DNA of 47,652 bases from Caulobacter endophyticus (GTDB lineage Bacteria > Pseudomonadota > Alphaproteobacteria > Caulobacterales > Caulobacteraceae), in the NCBI RefSeq assembly GCF_029543245.1, contig NZ_JARQWV010000036.1, positions 1 through 47,652 of the forward strand, read 5' to 3'. Made by a program: the position numbers and the translations under genes. How positions within the stretch are numbered: position 1 is the first letter of the stretch; each line of letters starts with the position of its first letter. This document shows positions 15,499 to 23,866 of the stretch, one piece after another. The notes under the pieces were generated by a model, which saw nothing but the letters and a program-made list of their open reading frames with translations, had not been told where the DNA came from and made no database searches.

Positions 15499-17418
15499 AT
15501 GCCGACGCACACGCCTCTCCTAGACACCGTCTCCTCGCCCGCCGACACGCGCGGGCTGTCGATCGCCGAGCTCAAGCAGCTCGCCGAAGAGGTGCGCGCC
15601 GAGACCATCGACGCGGTTTCCGTCACCGGCGGCCACCTGGGCGCGGGCCTGGGCGTGGTCGAACTGACCGTGGCCCTGCACCACGTCTACGAGACGCCGA
15701 AAGACATCCTGATCTGGGACGTCGGCCACCAGGCCTATCCGCACAAGATCCTCACCGGCCGTCGCGACCGCATCAAGACGCTGCGCCAGGGCGGGGGCCT
15801 GTCGGGCTTCACCAAGCGCGCCGAGAGCGAATTCGACCCGTTCGGCGCAGCCCACGCGGCCACCTCGATCTCGGCCGCGCTGGGCTTCTGCGCCGCGCGC
15901 GACGCGAAAGGCGAGGACAACGCCGTCGTGGCCGTGATCGGCGACGGCTCGCTGGGCGCGGGCATGGCCTACGAGGCGATGAACGCCGCCACCGACGCCA
16001 CGCGCCAGCTGACCGTCATCCTCAACGACAACGACATGTCGATCGCCCCGCCGGTGGGCGGGATGAGCGCCTATCTGGCCAACCTCGTCTCGGGCGGCGC
16101 CTATCGCAAGGCGCGCAAGCTGGGCAAGACGGTGGTCGAGAAGCTGCCGACCCCGATCCGCGACGCGGCTCGCAAGGCCGAGGAATACGCCCGCGGCATG
16201 GTCACCGGCGGCACCTTCTTCGAGGAGCTGGGCTTCCACTATGTGGGCCCGATCGACGGCCATGACATGGACGCCTTGGTCTCGGTGCTGAAGAACGCCC
16301 GGGAATTCAAGGAAAAGCCGGTCCTCGTCCACGTCGTCACCCAGAAGGGCAAGGGCTACGCCCCGGCCGAGGGCGCGGCCGACAAGCTGCACGCCGTGGC
16401 CAAGTTCGACGTGGTCACCGGCCAGCAGCAGAAGGCGGCCGCCGGCCCGCCCAGCTACACCAAGGTGTTCGCCCAGGAACTGGTCAAGCAGGCGGCCAAG
16501 GACGACAAGATCGTCGCCATCACGGCCGCCATGCCCTCGGGCACGGGTCTCGACATCTTCGAGAAGGCCTATCCGACCCGCACCTTCGACGTCGGCATCG
16601 CCGAGCAGCACGCGGTGACCTTCGCCGCGGGCCTGGCCGCCGACGGCATGAAGCCGTTCGCGGCGATCTATTCGACCTTCCTGCAGCGCGGCTACGACCA
16701 GGTGGTCCACGACGTGGCGATCCAGCGCCTGCCGGTGCGCTTCGCCATGGACCGCGCCGGCCTGGTCGGCGCCGACGGTCCGACGCACGCCGGCAGCTTC
16801 GACATCGGCTTCATGGGCGCTCTGCCCGGCATGGTGCTGATGGCCGCCGCCGACGAACTGGAACTGGCCCGCATGGTCGCCACCGCCGTCGAGATCGACG
16901 ACCGCCCCAGCGCCTTCCGCTATCCGCGCGGCGAGGGCGTGGGCGTCGAGCTGCCGACGGGACCTGCCGACCCGCTGGAGATCGGCAAGGGCCGCATCGT
17001 CCGCGAAGGCACCAGCGTCGCCATCGTGTCGTTCGGCACGCGCCTGACCGAAAGCCTGAAGGCCGCCGACCTGCTGGCCGCGCGCGGCCTGTCGGCCACG
17101 GTCTGCGACGCCCGTTTCGCCAAGCCGCTGGACCTTGACCTGCTGCTGCGCCTGGCGCGCGAGCACGAGGCCATCGTCACGGTGGAGGAGGGCGCCATGG
17201 GCGGCTTCGGCGCCTTCGTGCTGCAGGCCCTGGCCCAGCACGGCGCCCTGGATCGCGGCCTGAAGATCCGCACGCTGGGTCTTCCGGACGTGTTCCAGGA
17301 CCAGGACAAGCCCGACCTGATGTACGCCGAGGCCGGCCTCGACGCCGAAGGCATCCTGCGCGGGGCGCTGTCGGCGCTCGGCATGGACAATGTCAGCGCG
17401 GCTGGGCGGCGGGCTTAG
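15499..17418 (+). CDS. dxs: 1-deoxy-D-xylulose-5-phosphate synthase
   Basis: A 639-residue thiamine-diphosphate enzyme that joins pyruvate and glyceraldehyde-3-phosphate to DXP, the first step of the MEP isoprenoid pathway. Landmarks: GGHLGAGLGVVELTVALH (44-61), DVGHQAYPHKILTGRRD with His77, the ThDP/Mg motif GDGSLGAGMAYEAMN beginning at 148 and closing with NDNDMSI, and the second-domain FDVGIAEQHAVTFAAGLA containing the catalytic Glu. The length matches the family. It starts 17 bases after ispA. A family C repeat pair follows directly and may end the transcript. Confidence 0.97.
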   Translation: MPTHTPLLDTVSSPADTRGLSIAELKQLAEEVRAETIDAVSVTGGHLGAGLGVVELTVALHHVYETPKDILIWDVGHQAYPHKILTGRRDRIKTLRQGGGLSGFTKRAESEFDPFGAAHAATSISAALGFCAARDAKGEDNAVVAVIGDGSLGAGMAYEAMNAATDATRQLTVILNDNDMSIAPPVGGMSAYLANLVSGGAYRKARKLGKTVVEKLPTPIRDAARKAEEYARGMVTGGTFFEELGFHYVGPIDGHDMDALVSVLKNAREFKEKPVLVHVVTQKGKGYAPAEGAADKLHAVAKFDVVTGQQQKAAAGPPSYTKVFAQELVKQAAKDDKIVAITAAMPSGTGLDIFEKAYPTRTFDVGIAEQHAVTFAAGLAADGMKPFAAIYSTFLQRGYDQVVHDVAIQRLPVRFAMDRAGLVGADGPTHAGSFDIGFMGALPGMVLMAAADELELARMVATAVEIDDRPSAFRYPRGEGVGVELPTGPADPLEIGKGRIVREGTSVAIVSFGTRLTESLKAADLLAARGLSATVCDARFAKPLDLDLLLRLAREHEAIVTVEEGAMGGFGAFVLQALAQHGALDRGLKIRTLGLPDVFQDQDKPDLMYAEAGLDAEGILRGALSALGMDNVSAAGRRA

Positions 17419-17424
17419 TTCAAG

Positions 17425-17559
17425 ACCCTCCCCCTGAAGGGGGAGGTGTCGGCGTAGCCGACGGAGGGGGATGTAATCCCCCGTCGGCGGCGCGCTCGAA
17501 TTCAGCAGAAACTTCCCCCTCCGCCCCTTCGGGCCACCTCCCCCTTCAGGGGGAGGGTC
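17425..17559. repeat. Inverted pair of REP-like palindromes, family C
   Basis: The left element (17425-17472) has arms CCTCCCCCT/AGGGGGAGG, a small GTCGGC/GCCGAC hairpin and a GGAGGGGGAT tail. The right element (17513-17559) is its diverged reverse complement. It fills the gap between convergent dxs (+) and the lipoprotein gene (-), where it could serve as a two-way 3' end structure. Confidence 0.85.
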
Positions 17560-17563
17560 TTTG

Positions 17564-18037
17564 TCACGCCCCGCACGCCTCGAAGAACGCCTTCACGCGG
17601 CGGCGCTCGTCGGCCTTGGCGGCGATGCTGTGGCGCTTGTCGCCGTTAACGATTGCCAGATCGCCCGTGCGGCGAAAATTGCCTAGTGCGGGGTCGCGCG
17701 TGGTCGCCGAGGCCAGCAGAAGGCTCCCGGTTCCACCGCCATCGACGGTTCTGGCGGCCAGGTGCGACGTCCGGTCGCGGCTGGCCAGCCCTATGGTTGC
17801 GCCTTCCAGCCCGCTGGCCGAGACCTCGACCGGCCCGCCCGGCGCGGGGCAGACCAGCATCAGCAGCACCTCGTCGCTGGAGGGGCGGCCGTAGGCCAGT
17901 TTCGGGCCTTCGCCGGGCTCGTTGAGATAGGCCCAGGCATAGGCGGGATTTGCCGCCTGCTCGTGCGCGCAGGCCGATGCGAGCAGCGCCAGGGCGGCTG
18001 CGGCGGCGGTGCGGACGGGGAAGCGGATGCTGGGCAC
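17564..18037 (-). CDS. Hypothetical lipoprotein
   Basis: A 157-residue protein of unknown function. The N-terminus MPSIRFPVRTAAAAALALLASAC is a lipoprotein signal with lipobox ASAC and modified Cys23. The mature part is small and mostly beta/polar with no domain I recognise; it ends RRRVKAFFEACGA. I chose the GTG at 18037 because AAGGAGA lies eight bases upstream (plus positions 18046-18052); a GTG 12 codons further out is open but has no signal. It lies after the flgFGAH set on the same strand with a gap of about 150 bases, so a flagellar link is possible but unsupported. Confidence 0.75.
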   Translation of the reverse strand: MPSIRFPVRTAAAAALALLASACAHEQAANPAYAWAYLNEPGEGPKLAYGRPSSDEVLLMLVCPAPGGPVEVSASGLEGATIGLASRDRTSHLAARTVDGGGTGSLLLASATTRDPALGNFRRTGDLAIVNGDKRHSIAAKADERRRVKAFFEACGA

Positions 18038-18186
18038 GGCTCGGATCTCCTTGTCAGGAGAACGCCTCGCCACGCCCGGCGGTTTCTGCCGACCGACCCG
18101 CGCGCTCCCGAGAAGACCCTGGGCGCGCTGGCGGCGGGAAGATTGTGCAGGGCGGTCCGAACCTGTCTCGAACCACCCCTAGGTCA

Positions 18187-18918
18187 TCAGAACGGCGAGA
18201 ACTTCTCGACCAGCGACTGGCCTGCCGGGGTCTTCTGCACGCGGCTGATGTCGCCGCGGCCGCCGTAGTTGATGCGGGCTTCGGCGATCTGGGTGTGCTT
18301 GATCGTGTTGGCCGAGGAGATGTCTTCCGGGCGAACGATGCCGGCCACGGTCAGCTGGCGCAGTTCGTTGTTGGTCTTCACTTCCTGGGTGCCCTGGATG
18401 ACCATGTTGCCGTTGGGCATGACCTGGGCGACGATCGCGGCGACCGTCAGGTTGATCTTTTCCGAGCGGCTGACGCTGCCGGCGCCCGAATTGGAGAAGG
18501 CCGAGTTGGTGCCCACGGCGTTGGCCGGGTCGAAACCGCCCGGCAGAACCTTGCCGAGGCTGGATTCCAGGCCGAAGAAGTTGCTGACCCCGGCGTTGCC
18601 CGTCGAGGTGCGCGAGGACTTGCTGGTGTTGGAGGTGCTGACGCTGTCGTCGATCTCGATCAGCACGGTGACGATGTCGCCGACGCGGCTGGCGCGCTGG
18701 TCGTTGAAGAAGGCGCGGGCGCCGACGCGCCACAGCGAGTTGGCCGAGGCGGCCTGCGGGGCCGGTTCGCGGGCCGAGACATAGGTCGGGGCCATGGGAG
18801 CGAGCGAGGCGGGATAGCCGACGGGGGCCAGTTCGGGGCCCTTCACCGCTTCGGTGACGGTCGAGCAGGCGGCGATCGGGGCGAGCAGGGCGAGGGCGAC
18901 GAAGGCGGCGGGGCGCAT
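18187..18918 (-). CDS. flgH: Flagellar L-ring protein FlgH
   Basis: A 243-residue outer-membrane lipoprotein that builds the L-ring bushing of the flagellar basal body. The signal ends at lipobox IAAC with Cys18. Conserved stretches include SLWRVGARAFFNDQRASRVGDIVTVLIEI, a Ser/Thr/Asn-rich central region, the NGNMVIQGTQEVKTNNELRQLTVAGIVRPEDIS block and the C-terminal NYGGRGDIS. It is the last gene of the flgF-flgG-flgA-flgH set, 15 bases after flgA. Confidence 0.97.
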   Translation of the reverse strand: MRPAAFVALALLAPIAACSTVTEAVKGPELAPVGYPASLAPMAPTYVSAREPAPQAASANSLWRVGARAFFNDQRASRVGDIVTVLIEIDDSVSTSNTSKSSRTSTGNAGVSNFFGLESSLGKVLPGGFDPANAVGTNSAFSNSGAGSVSRSEKINLTVAAIVAQVMPNGNMVIQGTQEVKTNNELRQLTVAGIVRPEDISSANTIKHTQIAEARINYGGRGDISRVQKTPAGQSLVEKFSPF

Positions 18919-18933
18919 GGGTGTCTGGCTCTC

Positions 18934-19695
18934 TTAGCGGGCGGCGTAGCGCACGGAGTTGGAACGGGCCTTGAGGGCTTGCGCCTCGGGGCCGACGGCG
19001 GCCGAACCGGGGCCGGTGGCCACCGCTTCGATGATCTTCTTGCTGGCGGTGTTCTGCACGCTGACGGCTTCTCCGACGGCGGCGGCGCTCATGGCCTTGC
19101 CTTGCAAGGTGAGGGCCACGCCGGCGTAGTCGTAGGTGACTGCGACAACATCGCCCTTGGCGATGACCTGGGCAGCGGCGACGTCGCGCATCGAGGCGGC
19201 CGAACCCTCGCGCAGCGGGCGCTTGGTGGTCATGCCGATCATGGCGTCGGCGTCGGACGGGGCGTCGAAGGGCGCCGAGGCGACCTTGATCCACACCAGG
19301 TCCTGCGGCTGCACGGTCTCGCCGGCGGCCAGGCTGCGGGCGTAGGCAAGAACCTCCACGTTGCCGCGCGGGGCGGCGGCCGAAGCGCCGGCCAGCTGGC
19401 CGCCGCCTTCGGCGCCCTGGCGGACGATGACGCGGCGCAGGCCCTGCGGATTGGCCCAGTCGAGCCCGGCGCGGCGGGCGGTCATCTGCAGCTGGGCGGC
19501 GTCGAGCACGACGCTGGGGCCCACGCGGCGGGCGATCACGACCGAACCGGCCGAGCCGGCGCCGTCGAAGAGTTCGCCAAGCGTGATGACGCCGTCGGCG
19601 TCGGTGGTGTCCTGGCGCAGGCTGACGGGCTGGCCGGCGAAGGCGGCGGGGGCGGCGATCAGCAGGGCGGCGGCGGTGAGAAGCAGGGTTTTCAT
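18934..19695 (-). CDS. flgA: Flagellar P-ring assembly chaperone FlgA
   Basis: A 253-residue periplasmic protein with a signal peptide (MKTLLLTAAALLIAAPAAFA) needed for FlgI P-ring assembly. The C-terminal SAF domain (about 115-250) is recognisable from ARSLAAGETVQPQDLVW, TTKRPLREGSAASMRDV, IAKGDVVAVTYDYAGVALTLQGKAMSAAAVGEAVSVQN and the final S-KKIIEAVATG. It lies four bases after flgG and 15 bases before flgH in the same transcript. Confidence 0.94.
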   Translation of the reverse strand: MKTLLLTAAALLIAAPAAFAGQPVSLRQDTTDADGVITLGELFDGAGSAGSVVIARRVGPSVVLDAAQLQMTARRAGLDWANPQGLRRVIVRQGAEGGGQLAGASAAAPRGNVEVLAYARSLAAGETVQPQDLVWIKVASAPFDAPSDADAMIGMTTKRPLREGSAASMRDVAAAQVIAKGDVVAVTYDYAGVALTLQGKAMSAAAVGEAVSVQNTASKKIIEAVATGPGSAAVGPEAQALKARSNSVRYAAR

Positions 19696-19699
19696 GAGC

Positions 19700-20488
19700 T
19701 TACGACCGCAGGTTCGAGGTGGCCTGGAGCATCTGGTCGGCCGTGGTGATGACCTTGGAGTTCATCTCGTAGGCGCGCTGGGCGACGATCAGCGAGGTGA
19801 TTTCGCTGACGGCGTCGACGTTCGAGGCTTCGGTGTAGTTCTGCAGCAGGGTGCCGAAGCCGGGCTGGCCGGGGGCGGCGATGTTGGCCGCGCCGGACGC
19901 GCCGGTCTCGAGATAGAGGTTGTCGCCGATGGCCTCGAGGCCGCCTTCGTTCATGAAGTTGGCCAGTTCGATCTGGCCAACGGTCTGGGCGTCGGTCTGG
20001 CCGTCGAGATTGACCTGCACCAGGCCGGTCTTGCCGATGGTGATGCCGGTGGCGTTCTCGGGGATGGTGATGCCCGGCTGGACTAGGTAGCCGTCCTCGG
20101 TGACGATCTGGCCCTGGTCGTTGGTCGAGAAGTTGCCGGCGCGGGTGTAGGCGGTCTCGCCCGAGGGCAGCAGGATCTGCAGGTAGCCCTTGCCCTGGAT
20201 GGCCACGTCCAGCGGGTTGTTGGTCATGGTCGGCGTGCCCTGCTCGGTGATGCGGTACACCGAGCCGGCCTTGACGCCGCCGCCGACCTGAACGCCGGTC
20301 GGGACCACGTTGCCGTCGCTCGACGACTGGGCGCCGGCGCGCTCGATCGTCTGGTACAGCAGGTCCTGGAACTCGGCCCGTTGGCGCTTGAAGCCAACGG
20401 TGTTCATGTTGGCGATGTTGTTCGAGATGACTTCGACGTTCAGCTGTTGGGCCGACATGCCGGTCGCGGCGGTGCGCAGAGCTTGCAT
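19700..20488 (-). CDS. flgG: Flagellar distal rod protein FlgG
   Basis: A 262-residue rod protein of standard FlgG length. The N-terminal flagellar rod motif is present (LRTAATGMSAQQ and SNNIANMNTVGFK), as is the PLDVAIQGKGYLQI core. The C-terminal helix SEITSLIVAQRAYEMNSKVITTADQMLQ is diagnostic. It forms the distal rod, exported through the flagellar type III system. It begins 13 bases after the flgF stop codon. Confidence 0.98.
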   Translation of the reverse strand: MQALRTAATGMSAQQLNVEVISNNIANMNTVGFKRQRAEFQDLLYQTIERAGAQSSSDGNVVPTGVQVGGGVKAGSVYRITEQGTPTMTNNPLDVAIQGKGYLQILLPSGETAYTRAGNFSTNDQGQIVTEDGYLVQPGITIPENATGITIGKTGLVQVNLDGQTDAQTVGQIELANFMNEGGLEAIGDNLYLETGASGAANIAAPGQPGFGTLLQNYTEASNVDAVSEITSLIVAQRAYEMNSKVITTADQMLQATSNLRS

Positions 20489-20501
20489 TGTTCGTTATCC
20501 C

Positions 20502-21239
20502 TTACTGGACCTTGCCCATGCGCTCGACGGCGGAGCGCGAGAGTTCGGCGGTCTGGTCCATCATCTTGGCGATGCTCTCGTAGGCGCGGCTGACCTCGAT
20601 GAGCTTGGTGATCTGCTGGATGGGCTGGACGTTCGACCCCTCCAGCATCCCCTGGTGGATGATCGCGTCGGTGGCGGTCTGGGGCGTCTCGTTGCCGACG
20701 TTGCGATAGAGGTTGTCGCCGTCCTTGCGCAGCGAGGCGAGGTCGGAGAAGCGGGCGACGCCGATCTTGCCCACCCGCACCTGGCCCTGGGTGACGATGC
20801 CGTCACGGCCGATGCTGACAGGGCCCAGTTCGGGGTCGACGGTGATCTGGCCGCCGCCGTCGTCCAGCACCGGAGCGCCTTCCTGGGTGGTCAGGACGCC
20901 TTCTGGGTTGGTGGTGAAGCGGCCGTCGCGGGTGTAGCGCTCGCCTTCGCCGGTCGAGACCTTGAAGAACCCCTGGTTCTCGATGGCCAGGTCGAAGGTC
21001 CCGCCCGTCTGGTTCAGGGCGCCGGGCGTGAAGTCGCGGACCACGCCGTCGTCCAGCACGAACTTGATCGGCGCCGGGCCGCCCGCGGTGCGCGCGGGCT
21101 TGGCCGGTTCGGTGCGGACCATCAGGTCCTCGACCTTGAAGCCGGTGGTGTTCGCGTTGGCGATGTTGTTCGCGACGATGTCCAGCTCACGACGGAGCGT
21201 CATCTGCCGCGAAAGGCCCACATACAGCGCGTTGTCCAT
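20502..21239 (-). CDS. flgF: Flagellar proximal rod protein FlgF
   Basis: A 245-residue proximal rod protein. The N-terminus MDNALYVGLSRQMTLRRELDIVANNIANANTTGFK and C-terminus QQITKLIEVSRAYESIAKMM are classical FlgF. The ATG at 21239 was chosen because it begins exactly at the conserved N-terminus; the frame is open 16 codons upstream. It is the first gene of the minus-strand rod/ring set and has a perfect sigma-54 promoter 49 bases upstream (21288-21302). Confidence 0.97.
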   Translation of the reverse strand: MDNALYVGLSRQMTLRRELDIVANNIANANTTGFKVEDLMVRTEPAKPARTAGGPAPIKFVLDDGVVRDFTPGALNQTGGTFDLAIENQGFFKVSTGEGERYTRDGRFTTNPEGVLTTQEGAPVLDDGGGQITVDPELGPVSIGRDGIVTQGQVRVGKIGVARFSDLASLRKDGDNLYRNVGNETPQTATDAIIHQGMLEGSNVQPIQQITKLIEVSRAYESIAKMMDQTAELSRSAVERMGKVQ

Positions 21240-21287
21240 GACGATTAACTCGCAGTTTGGCGCGACAAATGCGCCGCAACCCTGCAA

Positions 21288-21302
21288 GCAAGCCGCGTGC
21301 CA
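21288..21302 (-). promoter_or_regulatory. Sigma-54 promoter of the flgFGAH operon
   Basis: On the minus strand this reads TGGCACGCGGCTTGC, an exact match to the RpoN -24/-12 consensus TGGCAC-N5-TTGC. The -12 element lies about 49 bases upstream of the flgF ATG. In Caulobacter, late basal-body operons are known to depend on sigma-54 with the activator FlbD. I did not identify an FlbD site with confidence. Confidence 0.9.
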
Positions 21303-21410
21303 ACTCTAAAAGCGCAATGAAATCAGCGGGGAGGGTGGTTAATGGCGACGCTTTGGCAGGCCCCGCCGGGCAGATTCGACCTGCGACCAAATGGCCTTCA
21401 AAAGAGATCG

Positions 21411-21418
21411 TTAACCAT
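21411..21418 (+). promoter_or_regulatory. CtrA half-site in the fliL promoter
   Basis: TTAACCAT is the extended CtrA half-site seen at many Caulobacter promoters. It lies 43 bases upstream of the fliL GTG. A CcrM-type GANTC site (GATTC, 21373-21377) lies 33 bases further upstream. In Caulobacter the fliLM promoter is a class II, CtrA-controlled promoter, so control by CtrA is a reasonable inference. Confidence 0.65.
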
Positions 21419-21461
21419 GCTCGCGCATGAGTAAGGACCATAGATTTCAAGGAACCTGCGC

Positions 21462-22073
21462 GTGGCCAAGAAACCCCCCAAGGAAGCTCCCGCCCCGGAA
21501 GGCGAAGAGGGCGCGGCCGAGGGTGAAGCTCCCGCCAAGAAGAAGCCGCCGATCGTCCTGATCGCGGCGGCCGCCGGCGTGCTCGTTCTGGGCGGCGGCG
21601 GGGCCGCGGCCTTCTTCATGATGAAGCCCAAGCCGGCCGCCGAGGGCGAAGCCGGCCACGGCGAGGAGAAGAAGGAAAAGAAAAAGGAAAAGAAGAAGGA
21701 AGAGGGCGAGGGCGCCAAGCCCGCCGAGGGCGGCGCCGGCGCGCCGGTCATCAAGGAAGGCCCCGACGGCGTGGTGTTCTACACCCTCCCGGACCTCGTG
21801 GTGAACATGCAGTCGGCCGACGGCAAGTCGACCTTCCTGAAGCTGAAGCTGACCTTCGAGCTGCCCGACGAGGAGACGGCCGACGCGCTGACGCCGAACC
21901 TGCCGCGCCTGACCGACATGTTCCAGACCTTCCTGCGCGAGCTGCGTCCCGAGGACCTCGCCGGCAGCCAGGGCAGCTACCAGCTGCGCGCCGAACTGCT
22001 GCGCCGTGTTAACCTGGTGGCGGCTCCTTCGAAAGTTAACGCCGTCCTGATCGAGGAGATGCTGATCAACTAG
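21462..22073 (+). CDS. fliL: Flagellar basal body-associated protein FliL
   Basis: A 203-residue inner-membrane protein that encircles the stator and supports motor function. It has a cytoplasmic Lys/Glu/Pro-rich N-terminus (1-30), one transmembrane helix (about 31-53), a long Lys/Glu linker (about 66-90) and the stomatin-like periplasmic domain (about 105-200) with FYTLPDLVVNM and a C-terminal LRRVNLV...EMLIN. GTG start at 21462 with AAGGAAC upstream. It leads a plus-strand set of five genes divergent from flgF. Confidence 0.95.
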   Translation: MAKKPPKEAPAPEGEEGAAEGEAPAKKKPPIVLIAAAAGVLVLGGGGAAAFFMMKPKPAAEGEAGHGEEKKEKKKEKKKEEGEGAKPAEGGAGAPVIKEGPDGVVFYTLPDLVVNMQSADGKSTFLKLKLTFELPDEETADALTPNLPRLTDMFQTFLRELRPEDLAGSQGSYQLRAELLRRVNLVAAPSKVNAVLIEEMLIN

Positions 22074-22100
22074 CCTTCGGGCCGGCTGAGGCGAACCATC

Positions 22101-23255
22101 ATGGCAGACGAGATCGACGATCAGGCCGCGATGGCCCAGTGGGCCGCGGAGAACCCCCCGGGGACCTTCGACGCCTCGGGCGGCGGCGAGCTGAACAACA
22201 GCTTCGGCGACTTCAGCGGCGGCATGGCCGGCATGGCCGGCTGGGACGACGGCGGCGGCGACGGCATGGGATCCGAGCGGATCCTGAACCAGGACGAGAT
22301 CGACAGCCTGCTGGGCTTCGACCTGTCGGGCGACGGCGGCGACGACCGCACGGGTATCCGCGCCATCATCAACTCGGCGCTGGTTTCGTACGAACGCCTG
22401 CCGATGCTGGAAATCGTCTTCGACCGCCTGGTGCGGTTGATGACGACGTCTCTGCGCAACTTCACCTCCGACAACGTCGAGGTCAGCCTCGACAACATCA
22501 GCTCGATCCGTTTCGGCGACTATCTGAACTCGATCCCGCTGCCGGCCATCCTGGCGGTGTTCCGGGCCGAGGAGCTGGACAACTACGGCCTGCTGACGGT
22601 CGACTCCAACCTGATCTACTCGATCGTCGACGTACTGCTGGGCGGTCGTCGCGGCACCGCGGCCATGCGCATCGAGGGCCGTCCCTACACCACCATCGAA
22701 CGCGTGCTGGTGCAGCGGATGGTCGAGGTGGTGCTGAACGACGCCAAGGCCGCCTTCGAGCCGCTGCATCCGGTGTCGTTCAGCCTGGACCGGCTGGAGA
22801 CCAACCCGCGCTTCGCGGCCATCGCCCGCCCGGCCAACGCCGCGATCCTGGTCAAGCTGCGCATCGACATGGAAGACCGCGGCGGCCGCATCGAGCTGCT
22901 GCTGCCCTACGCCACGCTGGAACCCATCCGGAAGATGCTGCTGCAGCAGTTCATGGGTGAGAAGTTCGGCCGCGACAACATCTGGGAAGGCCACTTGGCC
23001 ACCGAGCTGTGGACCACCCAGATGGAGGTGCGGGCCGTGCTCGACGAGCAGCAGCTGCCGCTTTCCAAGGTGCTGAACCTGCAGGTCGGCGACACGTTGA
23101 TGCTGAACGCCACGCCCGACAGTCTGGTGGAGTTGCGGGCGGGATCGATTCCGCTTACCCGCGGCCGGATGGGCCGCCGTAACCATTCCATCGCCATCCG
23201 GGCCGACGCCCCGCTGACGCCCGCGGCGAAGAAGGCGGTTCAGAAGCTGAAATGA
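22101..23255 (+). CDS. fliM: Flagellar motor switch protein FliM
   Basis: A 384-residue C-ring protein that binds phosphorylated CheY and sets rotation direction. The CheY-binding peptide LNQDEIDSLL is at 62-71. The middle domain (about 80-270) has SALVSYERLPMLEIVFDRLVRLM, and the C-terminal SpoA domain ends at 384 with TRGRMGRRNHSIAIRAD. The peptide normally lies at the extreme N-terminus; here it follows a Gly/Ala-rich extension of about 60 residues. A start at Met56 would remove the extension, but it lacks a clear ribosome-binding site, while GAGG precedes 22101. Its stop overlaps the next ATG (ATGA). Confidence 0.97.
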   Translation: MADEIDDQAAMAQWAAENPPGTFDASGGGELNNSFGDFSGGMAGMAGWDDGGGDGMGSERILNQDEIDSLLGFDLSGDGGDDRTGIRAIINSALVSYERLPMLEIVFDRLVRLMTTSLRNFTSDNVEVSLDNISSIRFGDYLNSIPLPAILAVFRAEELDNYGLLTVDSNLIYSIVDVLLGGRRGTAAMRIEGRPYTTIERVLVQRMVEVVLNDAKAAFEPLHPVSFSLDRLETNPRFAAIARPANAAILVKLRIDMEDRGGRIELLLPYATLEPIRKMLLQQFMGEKFGRDNIWEGHLATELWTTQMEVRAVLDEQQLPLSKVLNLQVGDTLMLNATPDSLVELRAGSIPLTRGRMGRRNHSIAIRADAPLTPAAKKAVQKLK

Positions 23256-23866
23256 GCCTGATCTCGGTCGCCTTGCAGGTCTTTCTGGCGGTGCTGCTGA
23301 TGGTGGCGCTGGTCTTCGGCTGGCGTCTGGAGCGCAAGCTGAAGGCGCTGCGCGACGCCCAGAGCGGTTTCGCCAAGGCCGTGGCCGACCTGGACAACGC
23401 CGCCCAGCGCGCCGAACAGGGCCTGGCCGACCTGCGCGCGGCGACCGACGAGGCTTCCGACTACCTGGCCGACCGCATCGAGAAGGCCAAGGCCCTGGCG
23501 GCCCAGCTGGACGAGCGCATGATCCGGGCCGCCGCCGCGCCGCGCAGCGAGACCCGTCCCGAGCCGGCGCCGCGTCCGGCCCGCGAGCCGCGTGATTTCG
23601 CCGCGCCGCCGACGCCCGAGGCCCCTGCGGCCGGCGGTCGTCGCCTGAGCGCGCAGGATTTCGAAGCGATGCTGGAGCGCGAAGCCCGCGCTCGCGGCGC
23701 CGGCCCTGCGACCTCGCGTCCCGCGACGCCTTCGAATTCTTCCCCTATTTCGTCGCCTACGCCCGCGCGTGAAACGCCCCGTTCACGCGCACGGGTGGAT
23801 GATGACCTGTTCGACGGCCCCGACCCCGCGTCGCGGCCCGGATCGCCATTCAGAGACCGTCGATGA
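23252..23866 (+). CDS. DUF6468-like membrane protein of the flagellar operon
   Basis: A 204-residue protein with one N-terminal transmembrane helix (about 5-25), then a charged helical, probably coiled-coil region (about 26-95, RLERKLKALRDAQSGFAKAV onward) and a long Pro/Arg/Ala-rich disordered tail to the C-terminus. It resembles small alphaproteobacterial proteins (DUF6468) found directly after fliM. Function unknown; the context suggests a motor- or basal-body-associated role. Both ends overlap neighbours by ATGA, so it is translationally coupled to fliM and the MotE-like gene. Confidence 0.8.
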   Translation: MSLISVALQVFLAVLLMVALVFGWRLERKLKALRDAQSGFAKAVADLDNAAQRAEQGLADLRAATDEASDYLADRIEKAKALAAQLDERMIRAAAAPRSETRPEPAPRPAREPRDFAAPPTPEAPAAGGRRLSAQDFEAMLEREARARGAGPATSRPATPSNSSPISSPTPARETPRSRARVDDDLFDGPDPASRPGSPFRDRR

